Under the pieces are notes generated by a model that was not told the origin of the DNA, searched no databases, and saw only the letters and a list, made by a program, of their open reading frames with translations. DNA of 64,000 bases. Origin: Bacillota bacterium. Its GTDB lineage: Bacteria > Bacillota > DSM-12270 > Thermacetogeniales > Thermacetogeniaceae. The stretch's first letter is position 1. The number at the start of each line of letters is the position of its first letter. The stretch spans positions 1 through 64,000 of the forward strand of contig JARYLU010000013.1 of assembly GCA_029907475.1 (NCBI GenBank), written 5' to 3'. Positions 8,743 through 18,063 of this stretch are shown piece after piece. Both the position numbers and the translations under genes were made by a program.

Positions 8743-10686
8743 CTACAGTTGCTGCAACTCGTCCGCCATTGCAGCAATCTCCTCAATTGCCCGCGCCAGT
8801 TCTTCGGCTCCAGAAGCCTGCTGGCGCGCCGCCGCTGCCGCCTCCTCAGCAGCCGAGGCCGCCTCCTGGGCAGCAGTAGCAATCTGATCCACGCCCTTGC
8901 GTGCTTGACCCACAGCAGCAGCAATTTGGGTGGCGTTGTCGGCAACCTCGCGGGCGCTCTCTACAACCAGCTTCATGTCCTGTTCAATGGTTACCAAATC
9001 CTGAGTAATCTTGCGCGCCTTTTCTGCCTCTTGTTTTGTTGTTTCCCCTACTGCGTCCACGTCCCTAAGCACCACCTGCACCTGCTCCTGAATTGCCTTG
9101 ACAAGGTCCTTGATCTGCTCAGCGTTCTTGGCGCTGTCCTGAGCGAGGTTCCTGATGTCCGAAGCAACAACCGCAAAGCCTTTCCCGTATTCCCCGGCGC
9201 GCGCCGCCTCGATTGCCCCGCTGACCGCCAGCATATTGGTCTGGATGCCCACAGTGACGATGGTATCAACGATCTTGTCGATCTGGCGCGCCCTTTTTTC
9301 CAGCTGCCGGATCTTCTGCACATTTTCTACATTAGCCCGTAGTGCGGACTCAACTCCGGCAATGAGGCCATCCACATTTGCCTTGTTGCGCTCCAACAAC
9401 TCGGAGAGCGCTTGAATGCGCTCGAGGGAAGCATTTGCCCTGTTGAGAATTACGTTCACGCCTTGGTCCATCTGTCCTACCGCGGTCGCGGAATCTTCTG
9501 CTGCCTTTGCCTGTTGAGCAGCGCCCTGAGATGTCTGCTGCAAGGCCGTCATGATCTGCTGGGCTGACTGGTTCATTTCAGCAATGGCCGCAGACGACTC
9601 CTCGGCGGCAGCAGCCAAATTCTCGGCAGATTTCTGGACATCAGTTGAGGAACGCAAGATTTCGGCCATCTCGGCGAGTTCCGCAGCGCTCGTAGAAATC
9701 TGCTCTAGGGCTTTGGTCTGCTGCTCGACAGATCCCAAAACTTCCTGAGCGGCCTGCGCCTGCTCCTCTGCTGTTTTGGCGATTTGAGCAGAACCGTTCC
9801 GGAAGGACTCGGCAACCCCCACGGACTCTTGGGAAAGCCTGTCGATCTCCCGTGAACCCTCTACAACCTCTGCCGTGTCTCTGGCCATGCTCGCCAGATC
9901 CGCGGTGACGACCTTGCCTTTTTCCACCTCCTGGCGCGCCGCTTCCGCGGCCTTGTTGATTTCTTCTGCGATAACCCGAACCTCGCTCTGGATAATCCCC
10001 ACTAACTCCCTGATGTCATTAGCGGCCTTCTCCGAAGTTTCCGCGAGCGTCCGCACCTCGTCGGCAACAACAGCGAATCCCTTCCCGTGCTCCCCCGCCC
10101 GGGCCGCCTCAATGGCAGCATTCAGGGCCAGCAGGTTGGTCTGGTCGGCAATGTTGACGACGGTAGACACGATGTTCCCGATGTTCTCTGCTTCCCGCTC
10201 TAACTCCCCTATCAGGCGCGCGGATTCTGCATTCTTGTCTGCGGCGTCATTTATCCCCTGAATTAGCCCCTCGATTTCTCCAGAATTAACGCCCACGAGG
10301 TTCTGGATTGCCGCTCCTCTTTCTAAAGAAATTCTTGCGGCTTCCATAGCCCTTTCGATGTTGCCGAGTATTTGGGTAATAGCAGCAAGGGACTCCTCGC
10401 AGGCTCCGCCGGCTTGTTCAGCGCCCGAAGCGATCTGATCCATCGCGGACTTTAGTTCTTCGCAGGCGCTTGAAGCCTCCTGAACCCCGGCGGAAAGCTC
10501 ATCTGTGGCGGCAGCGATGCGCTCTGCAATCTGCTGTTGTTTGGCGTAGGTCCGCGCCTGCCTGCGCTGTGCCTCAAGTCTCCGCTTGTCGACCTGATCC
10601 TTGAGAGCAGCATCCCCTACCTTCGCCCCTGTCTTACCGACCCCCACGCGCGCCGGGGGCAGTGCCAGTGTTTTTTCATCAGCCAA
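8743..10686 (-). CDS. soluble receptor with two methyl-accepting signalling tips
   Basis: 647 residues, no membrane segment, almost entirely heptad-type coiled coil rich in Ala, Glu and Gln. Two receptor hairpin tips are present about 300 residues apart: [20 protein letters not shown] near 185, and [20 protein letters not shown] near 485. Each is followed by a GFAVVA(D/S) E/D segment. The N-terminal 40 residues are basic and Pro/Gly-rich. The start is TTG at 10686, set by GGAGGG 7 nt upstream; an ATG in that gap opens another frame that stops at once. It is the first gene of the chemosensory operon. No sensing domain is recognisable. Confidence 0.9.
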   Translation of the reverse strand: MADEKTLALPPARVGVGKTGAKVGDAALKDQVDKRRLEAQRRQARTYAKQQQIAERIAAATDELSAGVQEASSACEELKSAMDQIASGAEQAGGACEESLAAITQILGNIERAMEAARISLERGAAIQNLVGVNSGEIEGLIQGINDAADKNAESARLIGELEREAENIGNIVSTVVNIADQTNLLALNAAIEAARAGEHGKGFAVVADEVRTLAETSEKAANDIRELVGIIQSEVRVIAEEINKAAEAARQEVEKGKVVTADLASMARDTAEVVEGSREIDRLSQESVGVAESFRNGSAQIAKTAEEQAQAAQEVLGSVEQQTKALEQISTSAAELAEMAEILRSSTDVQKSAENLAAAAEESSAAIAEMNQSAQQIMTALQQTSQGAAQQAKAAEDSATAVGQMDQGVNVILNRANASLERIQALSELLERNKANVDGLIAGVESALRANVENVQKIRQLEKRARQIDKIVDTIVTVGIQTNMLAVSGAIEAARAGEYGKGFAVVASDIRNLAQDSAKNAEQIKDLVKAIQEQVQVVLRDVDAVGETTKQEAEKARKITQDLVTIEQDMKLVVESAREVADNATQIAAAVGQARKGVDQIATAAQEAASAAEEAAAAARQQASGAEELARAIEEIAAMADELQQL

Positions 10687-10758
10687 CTTTCATCCCTCCA
10701 GAAGATTTAATATTTACTTAAGGTGCCGCAGGCACCAAACCTGCCCCTTTAAAAAACA

Positions 10759-10801
10759 AAAAGCACAGGGGTCGGGTTCGAAACCCCCGACCTGCGCTTT
10801 T
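10759..10801 (-). terminator. strong hairpin with T-run in the leader of the chemosensory operon
   Basis: On the minus strand the arms AAAAGCGCAGG-TCGGG and CCCGACCCCTGTGCTTTT pair almost perfectly and are followed by TTTTTGTTTTTT. This is the form of an intrinsic terminator, lying about 75 nt before the TTG start of the receptor gene. As no minus-strand gene lies just upstream, it may act as an attenuator of the chemosensory operon rather than end another gene. Confidence 0.6.
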
Positions 10802-10863
10802 GAGAAAAGCCGGAGTACTCACGAAAGTTAATTGCAGGTTTGCAAAATTATTAATAGGTACAA

Positions 10864-10923
<60 letters not shown>

Positions 10924-10927
10924 GCAA

Positions 10928-11364
10928 GAAGCGTGCCAGCCATTAAATCACCCCTGTCAGCCCGTGAAATTCCAATTAGGCCCGGTTTTCCATCAAAAAA
11001 GCTGGATATCTCAGAATCTCTCCGGAGATCTCATTTAGTGGAAAACTATGCCAGGGATTCTGGATCCAGCTTCGACATAAGTCCCTATTTTTCCTGCTGT
11101 TGTTCAAAAATTTTCAGAAATAATTTAGGATTTAATGCCTATTAGACCTTTAGCCGCTCATGCGACACAATCAGAAGGACGAAAATAACGGGTTATCCTT
11201 GCAGGCGAAGCGACCTTACGGAGGTTGTTACCTCGCTCTTGACGAGGAGCAGCTAACGGCAGCCGAATCGAAACAGGAAGTTGAGATAGGCGACTATGCG
11301 CCACGGATGGCGTCATAGGAGTTGGATCACGGCAAGAAGCTGGTCGGGCTGGAAATTAAACGCA
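10928..11364. other. gene-free stretch with hairpin-rich, possibly transcribed segment
   Basis: No convincing gene. From about 11165 to 11330 the sequence has several short inverted repeats: GAGG..CCTC at 11221-11234, CTCG..CGAG at 11232-11247, and CTATG-CGCCA CGGA TGGCG-TCATAG at 11294-11319. It also has repeated A-N-GGA motifs, partly in loops. It looks like a structured RNA on the plus strand, but it matches no RNA family I can name. Confidence 0.35.
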
Positions 11365-11395
11365 GCGGGGGAGACTGCACACCAGTCTCCCCCGC
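11365..11395 (-). terminator. hairpin after the transmembrane receptor gene
   Basis: Perfect 12-bp stem GCGGGGGAGACT / AGTCTCCCCCGC with a 7-nt loop, 10 bp downstream of the receptor stop codon on the minus strand. The following minus-strand sequence is only weakly T-rich (GCTGCGTTT), so it may terminate inefficiently or protect the messenger 3' end. Confidence 0.65.
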
Positions 11396-11405
11396 CAATC
11401 AATAC

Positions 11406-13391
11406 CTAAATTACGAAGCGATCGCTTGCCTCCTTGAGCTTTTCCGTCAGCTCCACGAGGTTCCGGGCATAGCTGCTGATGCTCTCGGCAGAGGCGCTCA
11501 TCTCTTCCGCCGCCGCGCTGATCTCTTCAGCAGAGGCGGCATTCTCCTGGGAAAGGGCAGCGATATTCGAAACCTCGCGGTTCACGCGCTCGCTTTCTTC
11601 CCGCACCACCTTCGCTTCGCCCTTGATCTGGGCCAGGAGGTCGTTTACCTGCCCGGCGCCCGAGGCGATGGCAAGGAAGTGCTCGAGGGCGTTCTTGCTA
11701 ACGGCATCCTGCTCTGCCACCCGCGTCCCGGCCTCCTCCGCAGCCTGCACCGCGCGGGCAATGTCTTCTGCAATTTTTCCGACTACGGCAGCCACCTCTC
11801 CTGCCTGGGTCCGGGACTCTTCGGCAAGCTTCCGCACCTCCTCGGCCACCACCGCGAAACCGCGCCCGTGCTCCCCGGCACGGGCGGCCTCAATGGCCGC
11901 GTTCAGGGCAAGGAGGTTTGTCTGTTCCGCAATTCCCGTGATTATATCCGCAATCCCCGAAATCTGACGCGCCCGTTCCTCCAAAACATGCATCACTTCA
12001 CGCAAAGTCCCGGTTTGGGCCGCGGTTTCTTCAATCTTGGAGGCGAGCTCCTGCATCAGTTTTTCTCCTTCTCTCGTGCGAGCCGCCGTATCTTCGGTGC
12101 TGGCGGCAATGACTTCAATCCGCTGCTCCAGCACCTGGGTGCGCTTCAGGCTCTCTTCCGAAGCCTGCGTAATCGCTCCCACGGTATGAGCCGTATCCTG
12201 CGTCCCCGCAGAAACCTGGCCGATCGCATCCGCCACCTGCGCCGAGGCCCGCGCCGACTCCTCCGCGGTCCGGGAGATCTCTCTCGCCGCCCCGTCCAGG
12301 TTGCCAACCGCTTCTTTGACGGCTCCCACAACCGCCTGCGTGTTGGCCACCATTTTCTTGAGGGCGCCCCCCAGAATACCGATCTCCCCGCTGTAGTTTT
12401 CTTCTACCTCAATCCGGAGGTCCCCTGTAGCAAGGGTTTCCGCCTGGGACGTAAACTGCACGACAGGGCCGGCAATTCCGCCGGCTATGATAAAGGCAAG
12501 CACCGCTACCAGCACCGCAAGGAGGATGCTCCCGTAAATCGCAGACCTCATGATTGCGTTGGCCGTTGCATAGAATTCCTGTACCGGCGATGTGACAACC
12601 GCCGCCCAGCCGGCGCTCTTTACCGGCGACCAGGCAACGAACTTGTCGATCCCCTCGAATGCGTAGCGGTCAAATCCTTCTCCCCCCTTGATGATCTCGC
12701 TGCCCACCCGGTTCAGGCTCTCGGATTGAGACTTCGTGATGTTGAGCTTGAAGACTTGATCGGGATTGGGATGCGCGATCGCCACCCCCACCGAGTCCAC
12801 CATGTAGGCGTAACCGTCTTTCCCAAAGCGGGTCGCCTCCACCTCGGCAGTGAAGCGCTCAAACCCGACGTTGCCGCCGAAGACCCCGACCACTTTTCCC
12901 TCCAGGACCACAGGGACGGCAAGGGAAATTACCTTCGTCCCGGTAGTCTTGCTGACCCGCGCCTCGGACACGGCGCGCTCACCCTGCAGTGCTTTCTGAA
13001 AGTAGCCACGGTCGCTCATCTCCACTTCCGCGCCCTCTGAGTTGATCGCATTCCCGTCGGGTGGAGCAAAAAAGATGAGTTCGATTTCTGCGGGCAGCGC
13101 GCTCTTGAGCCTTACGAGCTCGGCCGAAATCCGGTCTCGCTCCCCGGACGCAAAAACGGGTGAGGCGGCCATTGCCTCGAACCGGCTGAAGGTATCTACG
13201 AGAAAGTTGTCGATTCCGGCGGAAAGCGTCCGCGCAAGGGCAGCCATGCTGCTTTTTCCAAGCTCCGCCAGCTCTTTGCGCGCCGTATACTGCTGGCAGG
13301 CAACAATAATTCCAAGCGGAACGAGAGCAGCCACAAGAAACCAGGCCAGAAGTTTTCCCTTAAGAGACCCCCTTTTAAACCCCCCCCACAT
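11406..13391 (-). CDS. transmembrane methyl-accepting chemotaxis receptor (Cache-type sensor)
   Basis: About 661 residues. The first membrane segment is near 12-34 ([19 protein letters not shown]). An extracellular region of about 250 residues is consistent with a double Cache sensor ([31 protein letters not shown]), which binds small ligands. The second membrane segment is near 284-306, then a HAMP linker, and the signalling hairpin with tip near 487 ([20 protein letters not shown]). ATG 13391 is chosen because GGGGG lies 8 nt upstream and the first hydrophobic segment then falls at the usual place. It is a separate unit from the operon downstream. The ligand is unknown. Confidence 0.93.
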   Translation of the reverse strand: MWGGFKRGSLKGKLLAWFLVAALVPLGIIVACQQYTARKELAELGKSSMAALARTLSAGIDNFLVDTFSRFEAMAASPVFASGERDRISAELVRLKSALPAEIELIFFAPPDGNAINSEGAEVEMSDRGYFQKALQGERAVSEARVSKTTGTKVISLAVPVVLEGKVVGVFGGNVGFERFTAEVEATRFGKDGYAYMVDSVGVAIAHPNPDQVFKLNITKSQSESLNRVGSEIIKGGEGFDRYAFEGIDKFVAWSPVKSAGWAAVVTSPVQEFYATANAIMRSAIYGSILLAVLVAVLAFIIAGGIAGPVVQFTSQAETLATGDLRIEVEENYSGEIGILGGALKKMVANTQAVVGAVKEAVGNLDGAAREISRTAEESARASAQVADAIGQVSAGTQDTAHTVGAITQASEESLKRTQVLEQRIEVIAASTEDTAARTREGEKLMQELASKIEETAAQTGTLREVMHVLEERARQISGIADIITGIAEQTNLLALNAAIEAARAGEHGRGFAVVAEEVRKLAEESRTQAGEVAAVVGKIAEDIARAVQAAEEAGTRVAEQDAVSKNALEHFLAIASGAGQVNDLLAQIKGEAKVVREESERVNREVSNIAALSQENAASAEEISAAAEEMSASAESISSYARNLVELTEKLKEASDRFVI

Positions 13392-13902
13392 CAAAGCAAC
13401 CCCCTTTTGAAGACTGAAGATTAACATCAAGCCACTAAGATCCTGATAAATTTCCATAATCTTCGTTGTCTTCCAGGAAAACCGGTAGCAACCTGATCTT
13501 TGCTGCCCTGTTCTCACCCCACTTTAAATGAGAAACTCGCTCCTTTTCAATTTCTCGTGGATGAAAATTGTGCCAAATATATTCTATCCTAACTTCGACA
13601 GGATCCCGGTTTTTCCTTCCTAAATTGTCAAAAAAACTGTACAGGCTTAGGACAATTACCCTACTGGAGTACGCGATGATTGGTAACGATATTTCTTTTG
13701 CCCGGACGCGGGCGCAATCAAAAAGGGGTTAAGCAGACCCCTGAGAGCGCGCTACGGAAGTAAATACGATCGCCCCAAAACTGGTGAAAACTGCCATGAA
13801 GGCACACCTCTTCTGCTTCATTCATAGTAATATATTACGATTGTCTACTTTTTGGTGAGAAGAGATAAGCCCTTCAAATACAAAAACCGGGAGTCCTGCA
13901 AG
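13392..13902. other. intergenic region between divergent receptor and spore-protein genes
   Basis: No gene is supported. It contains an inverted repeat AATTGTC..GACAATT (about 13623-13657) and the minus-strand terminator-like hairpin at 13724-13742. Promoters for both flanking genes must lie here, but I cannot place them with confidence. Confidence 0.5.
13724..13742 (-). terminator. terminator-like hairpin AGGGGT/ACCCCT with T-run (minus strand)
   Basis: On the minus strand AGGGGT-ctgctta-ACCCCT is followed by TTTTTG. It lies about 330 nt before the receptor start and after no visible minus-strand gene, so it may be part of an attenuated leader. Confidence 0.45.
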
Positions 13903-14217
13903 GTGCCTGAAATCTCTTTTCAAATTAAGATCGGGAACATCAGAATCGGAACAATTCAAAACGCCTCTTCCTTCAACATTGGGAAGAACTACTTGAGGGA
14001 ATTCAAAAGCTTGAGCAAGACCAACCAGGGACTGGGGAGCATTCTCGGGGACCATAACCAGCTCCCCGGGAGCACCAACTACGTTGAGGACCCGGACGGT
14101 CTGGACATCTGGTGCGGTGCCCGGGAGGAACTCCAGGGAGAATTGCAAGGGCTGCTGGAGCTCTTGGGTCCGGCAAAGGGAGGGGAGGGCGACCCGTGGA
14201 CATCTGGATCAGGATAG
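13903..14217 (+). CDS. GerPA/GerPF-like spore protein
   Basis: 104 residues from the GTG at 13903, which follows GGGAG by about 9 nt and makes the protein start MPEISFQIKIGNIRIGTIQ, as is usual for this group. Features are a short beta-rich start, the segment SSFNIGKNY, a Ser/Lys-rich stretch ending SKTNQGLGSI, and DPDGLDI near the end, which resemble the GerPA/GerPF family of spore-coat germination proteins. An in-frame TTG at 13852 would add 17 residues without a ribosome site. It overlaps the next gene by 22 bp. The role in germinant passage through the coat is inferred from the family only. Confidence 0.6.
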   Translation: MPEISFQIKIGNIRIGTIQNASSFNIGKNYLREFKSLSKTNQGLGSILGDHNQLPGSTNYVEDPDGLDIWCGAREELQGELQGLLELLGPAKGGEGDPWTSGSG

Positions 14218-14444
14218 GGCAACTGGAGGTGCTTACCGTGGAAAACAGCGCCGGGATTTTCAGCGGCGAAAACCGCCAGTCGAACTGGTCCTCGAAAAGC
14301 AAGACCAATCAGGGTCTTGGCACCATCTCCGGACAAAATAACACTGCCAATGGAAGCATCAATATCACCAACGATCCGGACCTGATCGACATGCCTGTGT
14401 CCCTCCTCAAATTTTATCCGGCCCAGCCACCCGTAAAAAGATAA
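14196..14444 (+). CDS. second GerPA/GerPF-like spore protein
   Basis: 82 residues from the GTG at 14196, set by AGGGGAGG 7 nt upstream. It is a paralogue of the preceding product: both have a G-x-L/I-x-I/V-L/x-T opening, a SKSKTNQGLGTI stretch and a DPD-L/I-D motif (TNDPDLIDMP). The start lies inside the end of the upstream gene, so the two are translationally linked. The Asn/Ser-rich centre is typical of small coat-associated proteins. It is followed 18 bp later by the Hsp20-like gene. Confidence 0.62.
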   Translation: MDIWIRIGQLEVLTVENSAGIFSGENRQSNWSSKSKTNQGLGTISGQNNTANGSINITNDPDLIDMPVSLLKFYPAQPPVKR

Positions 14445-14462
14445 CCAAAGGGAGGAAGTTCT

Positions 14463-14993
14463 GTGTTTGATCCGGTATGGATCGAAAAAATGCTAGAACT
14501 GCAAAGACAGGTCCAGGCATGCTCGCAGCAGGGCCCGGCTTGGCCCAAAGAAACCATCGAGGCAATCCTGCAGTCCCTCAAGGGGTGGGGTATTCACCCG
14601 CGCCAGGCCCCCGAAGCCGGAACAGGAGAGGCGGCCGGACTGACGGGGTTGTGGGGCGCGGAAGCGCCCGCTCCCGGAGACAGCCGCGACCCCCAGCTTC
14701 GCATCAGTGAAACCGCGCGTGAAATCACGGTTACGGCGTGGCTTCCGGGAATCAAAGACAGGGGGGACATTTCGGTTAAGCTCTTGGGGGATACCCTTTT
14801 TATTTCCGGGGTGAGCAGCCACCTTAGAGGGGAAATCCCGGGAAAGAGCGGCTCCTTCAGGAGGTGCATCAGGCTCCCTGTGCCCGTCGAGCACCCGGGG
14901 GCACAGGCTGTTTATCAAAAGAACGGGGTCCTGACCATCAGCTTCATGAAGAAAACCCAGGCCCTCTCCGAGATCGAGGTGGCTTTTTCCTGA
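14463..14993 (+). CDS. Hsp20/alpha-crystallin-type protein
   Basis: 176 residues from GTG 14463 behind a strong GGGAGGAAG site. The first 70 residues are variable; the alpha-crystallin domain spans about 80-175 (ITVTAWLPGIKDRGDISVKL, DTLFISGVSS, then VYQKNGVLTISFMKK, the A/N-GVL box of small heat-shock proteins). There is no clear I-x-I tail, so oligomer formation may differ. Its position after two spore-protein genes fits the small heat-shock-like coat proteins of spore formers, but a general chaperone role is equally possible. Confidence 0.75.
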   Translation: MFDPVWIEKMLELQRQVQACSQQGPAWPKETIEAILQSLKGWGIHPRQAPEAGTGEAAGLTGLWGAEAPAPGDSRDPQLRISETAREITVTAWLPGIKDRGDISVKLLGDTLFISGVSSHLRGEIPGKSGSFRRCIRLPVPVEHPGAQAVYQKNGVLTISFMKKTQALSEIEVAFS

Positions 14994-15263
14994 TGCCAAC
15001 CCGCCTGCAGGCCTCGTTCCACTCCAGATAGGCTTTAAGGTTATATTGCCGGTGCTCACGGCATCGACAAAACAACACCGGTTAGAGAACTGGCGGGCCG
15101 CTTTGACCTTGCTTTTTCCCCCAAAAATTAAATCCGTGGAAAGGCAGGGGAAAATCCTTCTGCGTCGAAAATTTCTCCAGGCGAAAACGGATTTATTACC
15201 CGCTTGAGGTGGGGTGATCCTTCATTTTTTTCGAGTCTGGTTTCCAAGCAGGAGGTCCACAAC

Positions 15264-16910
15264 ATGCTGGATCTGACAAAGGTAAGGGATAACGAATTTA
15301 TTGTAAAGAACCATTCTGCAAACAACCCCATTGAAAAGAAGATTGCCCTTGATATTAACGAAGCAGCAGCATGGGCATCCGAATTCACGAAAAAGAACGT
15401 AACCCCCAGCAACATCGCCTATCTCATCCAGTACGGCAAAATTCAAAAACATCAGCAGGATGGAAAAACCCTGGTTATCCTGCAGGACCTGCAAGAATAT
15501 TATGAGCGCAATACAAATGCAGTGCGCGACAAATTCGAGGAAGCTCTTGGAGAGGACATTAACTGGAAGCTGTCCTTTTCAAAAGTTAAAGAAGCCGAGA
15601 CCACCAAGCACGTACACCGGCTCCATCCCTATAAAGGCAAGTTTATCCCCCAACTTGTTGAATACTTTCTTGACAGCCACACTGATAATTTTAAGCGCGA
15701 GGTTTATTTTCATTCAGGCGATGTCATCCTGGACCCTTTTGCCGGCTCTGGCACTACGCTTGTTCAGGCAAACGAGCTGGGGATACACGCCATCGGGGTG
15801 GATATTTCTTGCTTTAACTGCCTGGTCGCAGAAGCGAAACTGGAAACCTATCACCCGGAATCTGTGCTCGCCAGGTGCCAGGAACTGTACCGCATCATCA
15901 AAAGCGAACATGATAAATCGGGCGTTTCTGCCTTAGAAAATGAGTTAGGCTTGCTATTAGGGGACATCAACAAAAAATATTTTTCTAATGATTACAGATA
16001 TCAAGTTGCTCATGGCGGGTTTGATGAGGCAGGTATTCCACAGGCAGCTATAAGAGAAGCGAAACAAGGTTGGCAGAAACTTCTTAAGAAGCATGGCATT
16101 GTTCTGGAGGTTCCGGTAACTGGCTCTAGCTTCCTGGATACCTGGTATGCGGCACCTGTCCTTAAAGAGGCTTTAGCTGTTCGGGCGCTGCTTGAACAGA
16201 TGCCAAACGGAGAGAAAAAACTGCTGACCGTGCTTCTTTCGCGGGCGCTCCGTTCCTGCCGCGCGACCCCGCACTACCAGCTGGAGAAGCTGGAACAGCC
16301 CGTCTTTGAACCGTATTACTGCTATAAACACATGAAGATCTGCAGGCCGGTCTTATCTATGTTGAACAAATATGCCAGGTATTATAAGGATACAGTCAAA
16401 AGGATCAAAGAATTCAAGGCAATCCGGACGGACGCCCATCATGTCCTTTTAGACGGCGATTCCAGAAGGCTTGATATCTTTTCAGCCATACGCTCAAAGA
16501 ACCGTTTGTTCTATGACCTGTTAGTGAAACAGAAAATCCAGGGCATCTTTACTTCGCCTCCCTACGTGGGCCAATTAGACTATCACGCGCAGCACGAGTA
16601 CGCCTATGAATTTTTCGGTTATACCAGGAGGGATGATGAAGAAATAGGCAAAGCAAGCAGGGGAAAGGGAGCCAAAGCAAAGCAGGATTATATCCGGGAT
16701 CTAAGTGATACACTGCTCAACTGTAAAAAATTTCTTGCCGGAGGCTGCCACATTTTTATTGTTGCCAACGATCAGCACAGGCTTTATCCTGCAATTGCTG
16801 AACGTTCGGGTTTACGAATAATACAGGAATTTAAGCGCCCCGTTCTGAACCGGACATCTCGTGACAAAAACCCCTATGGTGAGAGTATTTTTCATATGAT
16901 GATGGTTTAG
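15264..16910 (+). CDS. DNA methyltransferase (N4-cytosine or N6-adenine type)
   Basis: 548 residues from ATG 15264 with GGAGGT 7 nt upstream. S-adenosylmethionine motif I is DPFAGSGTTLVQA (about residue 157) and the catalytic motif IV is TSPPYVGQLDYH (about 430). The SPPY form and motif order point to an amino-methyltransferase. HRLHPYKGKFIPQLVEYFL before motif I is shared by many solitary or restriction-linked methylases. The N-terminal 100 residues may bind DNA. No restriction gene adjoins it apart from the convergent Uma2-type nuclease gene. Lower GC than the chemotaxis genes suggests acquisition. Target sequence unknown. Confidence 0.82.
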   Translation: MLDLTKVRDNEFIVKNHSANNPIEKKIALDINEAAAWASEFTKKNVTPSNIAYLIQYGKIQKHQQDGKTLVILQDLQEYYERNTNAVRDKFEEALGEDINWKLSFSKVKEAETTKHVHRLHPYKGKFIPQLVEYFLDSHTDNFKREVYFHSGDVILDPFAGSGTTLVQANELGIHAIGVDISCFNCLVAEAKLETYHPESVLARCQELYRIIKSEHDKSGVSALENELGLLLGDINKKYFSNDYRYQVAHGGFDEAGIPQAAIREAKQGWQKLLKKHGIVLEVPVTGSSFLDTWYAAPVLKEALAVRALLEQMPNGEKKLLTVLLSRALRSCRATPHYQLEKLEQPVFEPYYCYKHMKICRPVLSMLNKYARYYKDTVKRIKEFKAIRTDAHHVLLDGDSRRLDIFSAIRSKNRLFYDLLVKQKIQGIFTSPPYVGQLDYHAQHEYAYEFFGYTRRDDEEIGKASRGKGAKAKQDYIRDLSDTLLNCKKFLAGGCHIFIVANDQHRLYPAIAERSGLRIIQEFKRPVLNRTSRDKNPYGESIFHMMMV

Positions 16911-16956
16911 ATACTGCTCCATCTGCATCTAATATCTTCATTAAAGATAATAAAAA

Positions 16957-16991
16957 GGGGTTAACGGTTTTCCTTAAAAACCGTTAACCCC
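16957..16991. terminator. bidirectional terminator between convergent genes
   Basis: 15-bp inverted repeat GGGGTTAACGGTTTT / AAAACCGTTAACCCC with a short loop and flanking A/T stretches, placed between the methyltransferase (plus) and the Uma2-type gene (minus). It can serve both strands. Confidence 0.8.
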
Positions 16992-17035
16992 TGGCATATC
17001 AAGGCTCCTTTGTTTATGCAAGACCCGTCACCCTT

Positions 17036-17605
17036 TCATACCGTAAAGATGCTCTCCACGTCGACCTTAAAGCCGTCCAGGAGGCGTGAACAGGCAACTC
17101 CGTCCTTTCCCACTTCCTGGTCCAGGACGAACCGTCCATCCCGCAGAACGAAGACCTGTACCGATTTTTCCACCGGGTCCACGATCCAGTATTCCTTGAC
17201 GCCCGATTTTTCATATACCTTATATTTCTTGCGCAGGTCGTAATAAGCGGTGCTGGGGGAAAGGATTTCCGCCACCAGGTCGGGAGCGCCATTGATCCGC
17301 TCCGGCTCGATGATCTCCAGCCTGTCCCTGGCAATAAACACGAGATCAGGCTGGTAGGTCTCGTGCTCTCCGAGATAGACGTCTACCGGAGCAAACAAGG
17401 TAATTCCCCTTTGCCCGGCTGTTACGAAGTTTACCATCTGAACCCCCAGTCTCATGGAAACAACCTGATGATAGGTCCCCGGCGCAGGTGTCAAAACCAG
17501 TTCCCCTCCGATCAGCTGGTACGGCGCGCCCTCGGGCAGCCTGCGGTAATCCTCGTAGGTGCAGGCCGTCTCCCTTTCCCCCAGGCCTGTCAACGGCATG
17601 GACAT
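17036..17605 (-). CDS. Uma2-family putative endonuclease
   Basis: 189 residues. The family signatures are present: GAPYQLIGGELV, the Asp in YQPDLVFI, the Glu in LVAEILSPST, and KKYKVYEKSGVKEYWIVDP. These match the PD-(D/E)XK-like fold of the Uma2 (DUF820) group, often found as many paralogues in bacterial genomes with unknown biology. The start ATG is followed by another Met codon two residues later. A TATAAT (forward 17644-17649) upstream probably drives it. It is convergent with the methyltransferase; whether the two cooperate is not shown. Confidence 0.82.
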   Translation of the reverse strand: MSMPLTGLGERETACTYEDYRRLPEGAPYQLIGGELVLTPAPGTYHQVVSMRLGVQMVNFVTAGQRGITLFAPVDVYLGEHETYQPDLVFIARDRLEIIEPERINGAPDLVAEILSPSTAYYDLRKKYKVYEKSGVKEYWIVDPVEKSVQVFVLRDGRFVLDQEVGKDGVACSRLLDGFKVDVESIFTV

Positions 17606-17924
17606 GCTTCATACCTCCCGGTCTTACTACCTCCTGCACTGGCATTATACCACATTTTCCCTGTTTAAATCCACCGGCATCCCGCACCCTTGCTTGGCAA
17701 GGCAGCTCTCGATGAAATGAGAAGCCTCTGGCCCCGTGCCGGAGGATGTTCGCGTACATCATATTTCCTAGAAGTGATGTTGTCAAGAGCCTCCTGATGC
17801 TCAACACCGCCGCCACCTCCGTCCAGGGCTTCGTCTTCTGGAACATCATCGCGTATCTGAGATGCCCGAACTGATACAAAATAAATTTGTACAAGGCAAC
17901 AAGAGGACAGGGAGGACAACACCA
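17606..17924. other. intergenic stretch, probable Uma2 promoter only
   Basis: Apart from the minus-strand TATAAT at 17644-17649, I see no supported feature. Short open frames occur on both strands without ribosome sites or family resemblance. Confidence 0.5.
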
Positions 17925-18056
17925 GTGAAGGTTTTAATGGCACTGATATGGATAATATCAGCCCTGATGCTCATTTACCTGGTCTATCGTTTTGCAGTCA
18001 GGCCCTGGATGCTGCGATGGGGCGCAACCGACCAGGAGGTGCAGGTGTCAAACTTC
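17925..18056 (+). pseudogene. truncated N-terminus of a membrane/SRPBCC-type protein
   Basis: GTG 17925 with GGAGGA 8 nt upstream opens a frame with a clear membrane segment (LMALIWIISALMLIYLVYRF). It is followed by RPWMLRWGATDQEVQ, the typical lead-in of membrane-anchored SRPBCC-family proteins. After that the frame runs into the reverse complement of the ATPase gene end (stop at 18064-18066) and loses all similarity. A full gene would continue for over 100 residues. I read it as a gene cut by arrival of the minus-strand cassette. Confidence 0.6.
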
Positions 18057-18063
18057 AAAATAT

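Noticed and set aside
10770-10800. GGTTCGAAACC, resembling a tRNA T-loop
   Set aside because: The surrounding bases form a terminator-like hairpin, the T-stem would be mismatched, and no acceptor or anticodon arms are present.
11322-13040. 572-codon open frame on the plus strand opposite the transmembrane receptor gene
   Set aside because: Shadow of a GC-rich coding region in the opposite strand; composition is His/Arg/Gly-rich with no family resemblance, while the minus frame is a clear receptor.
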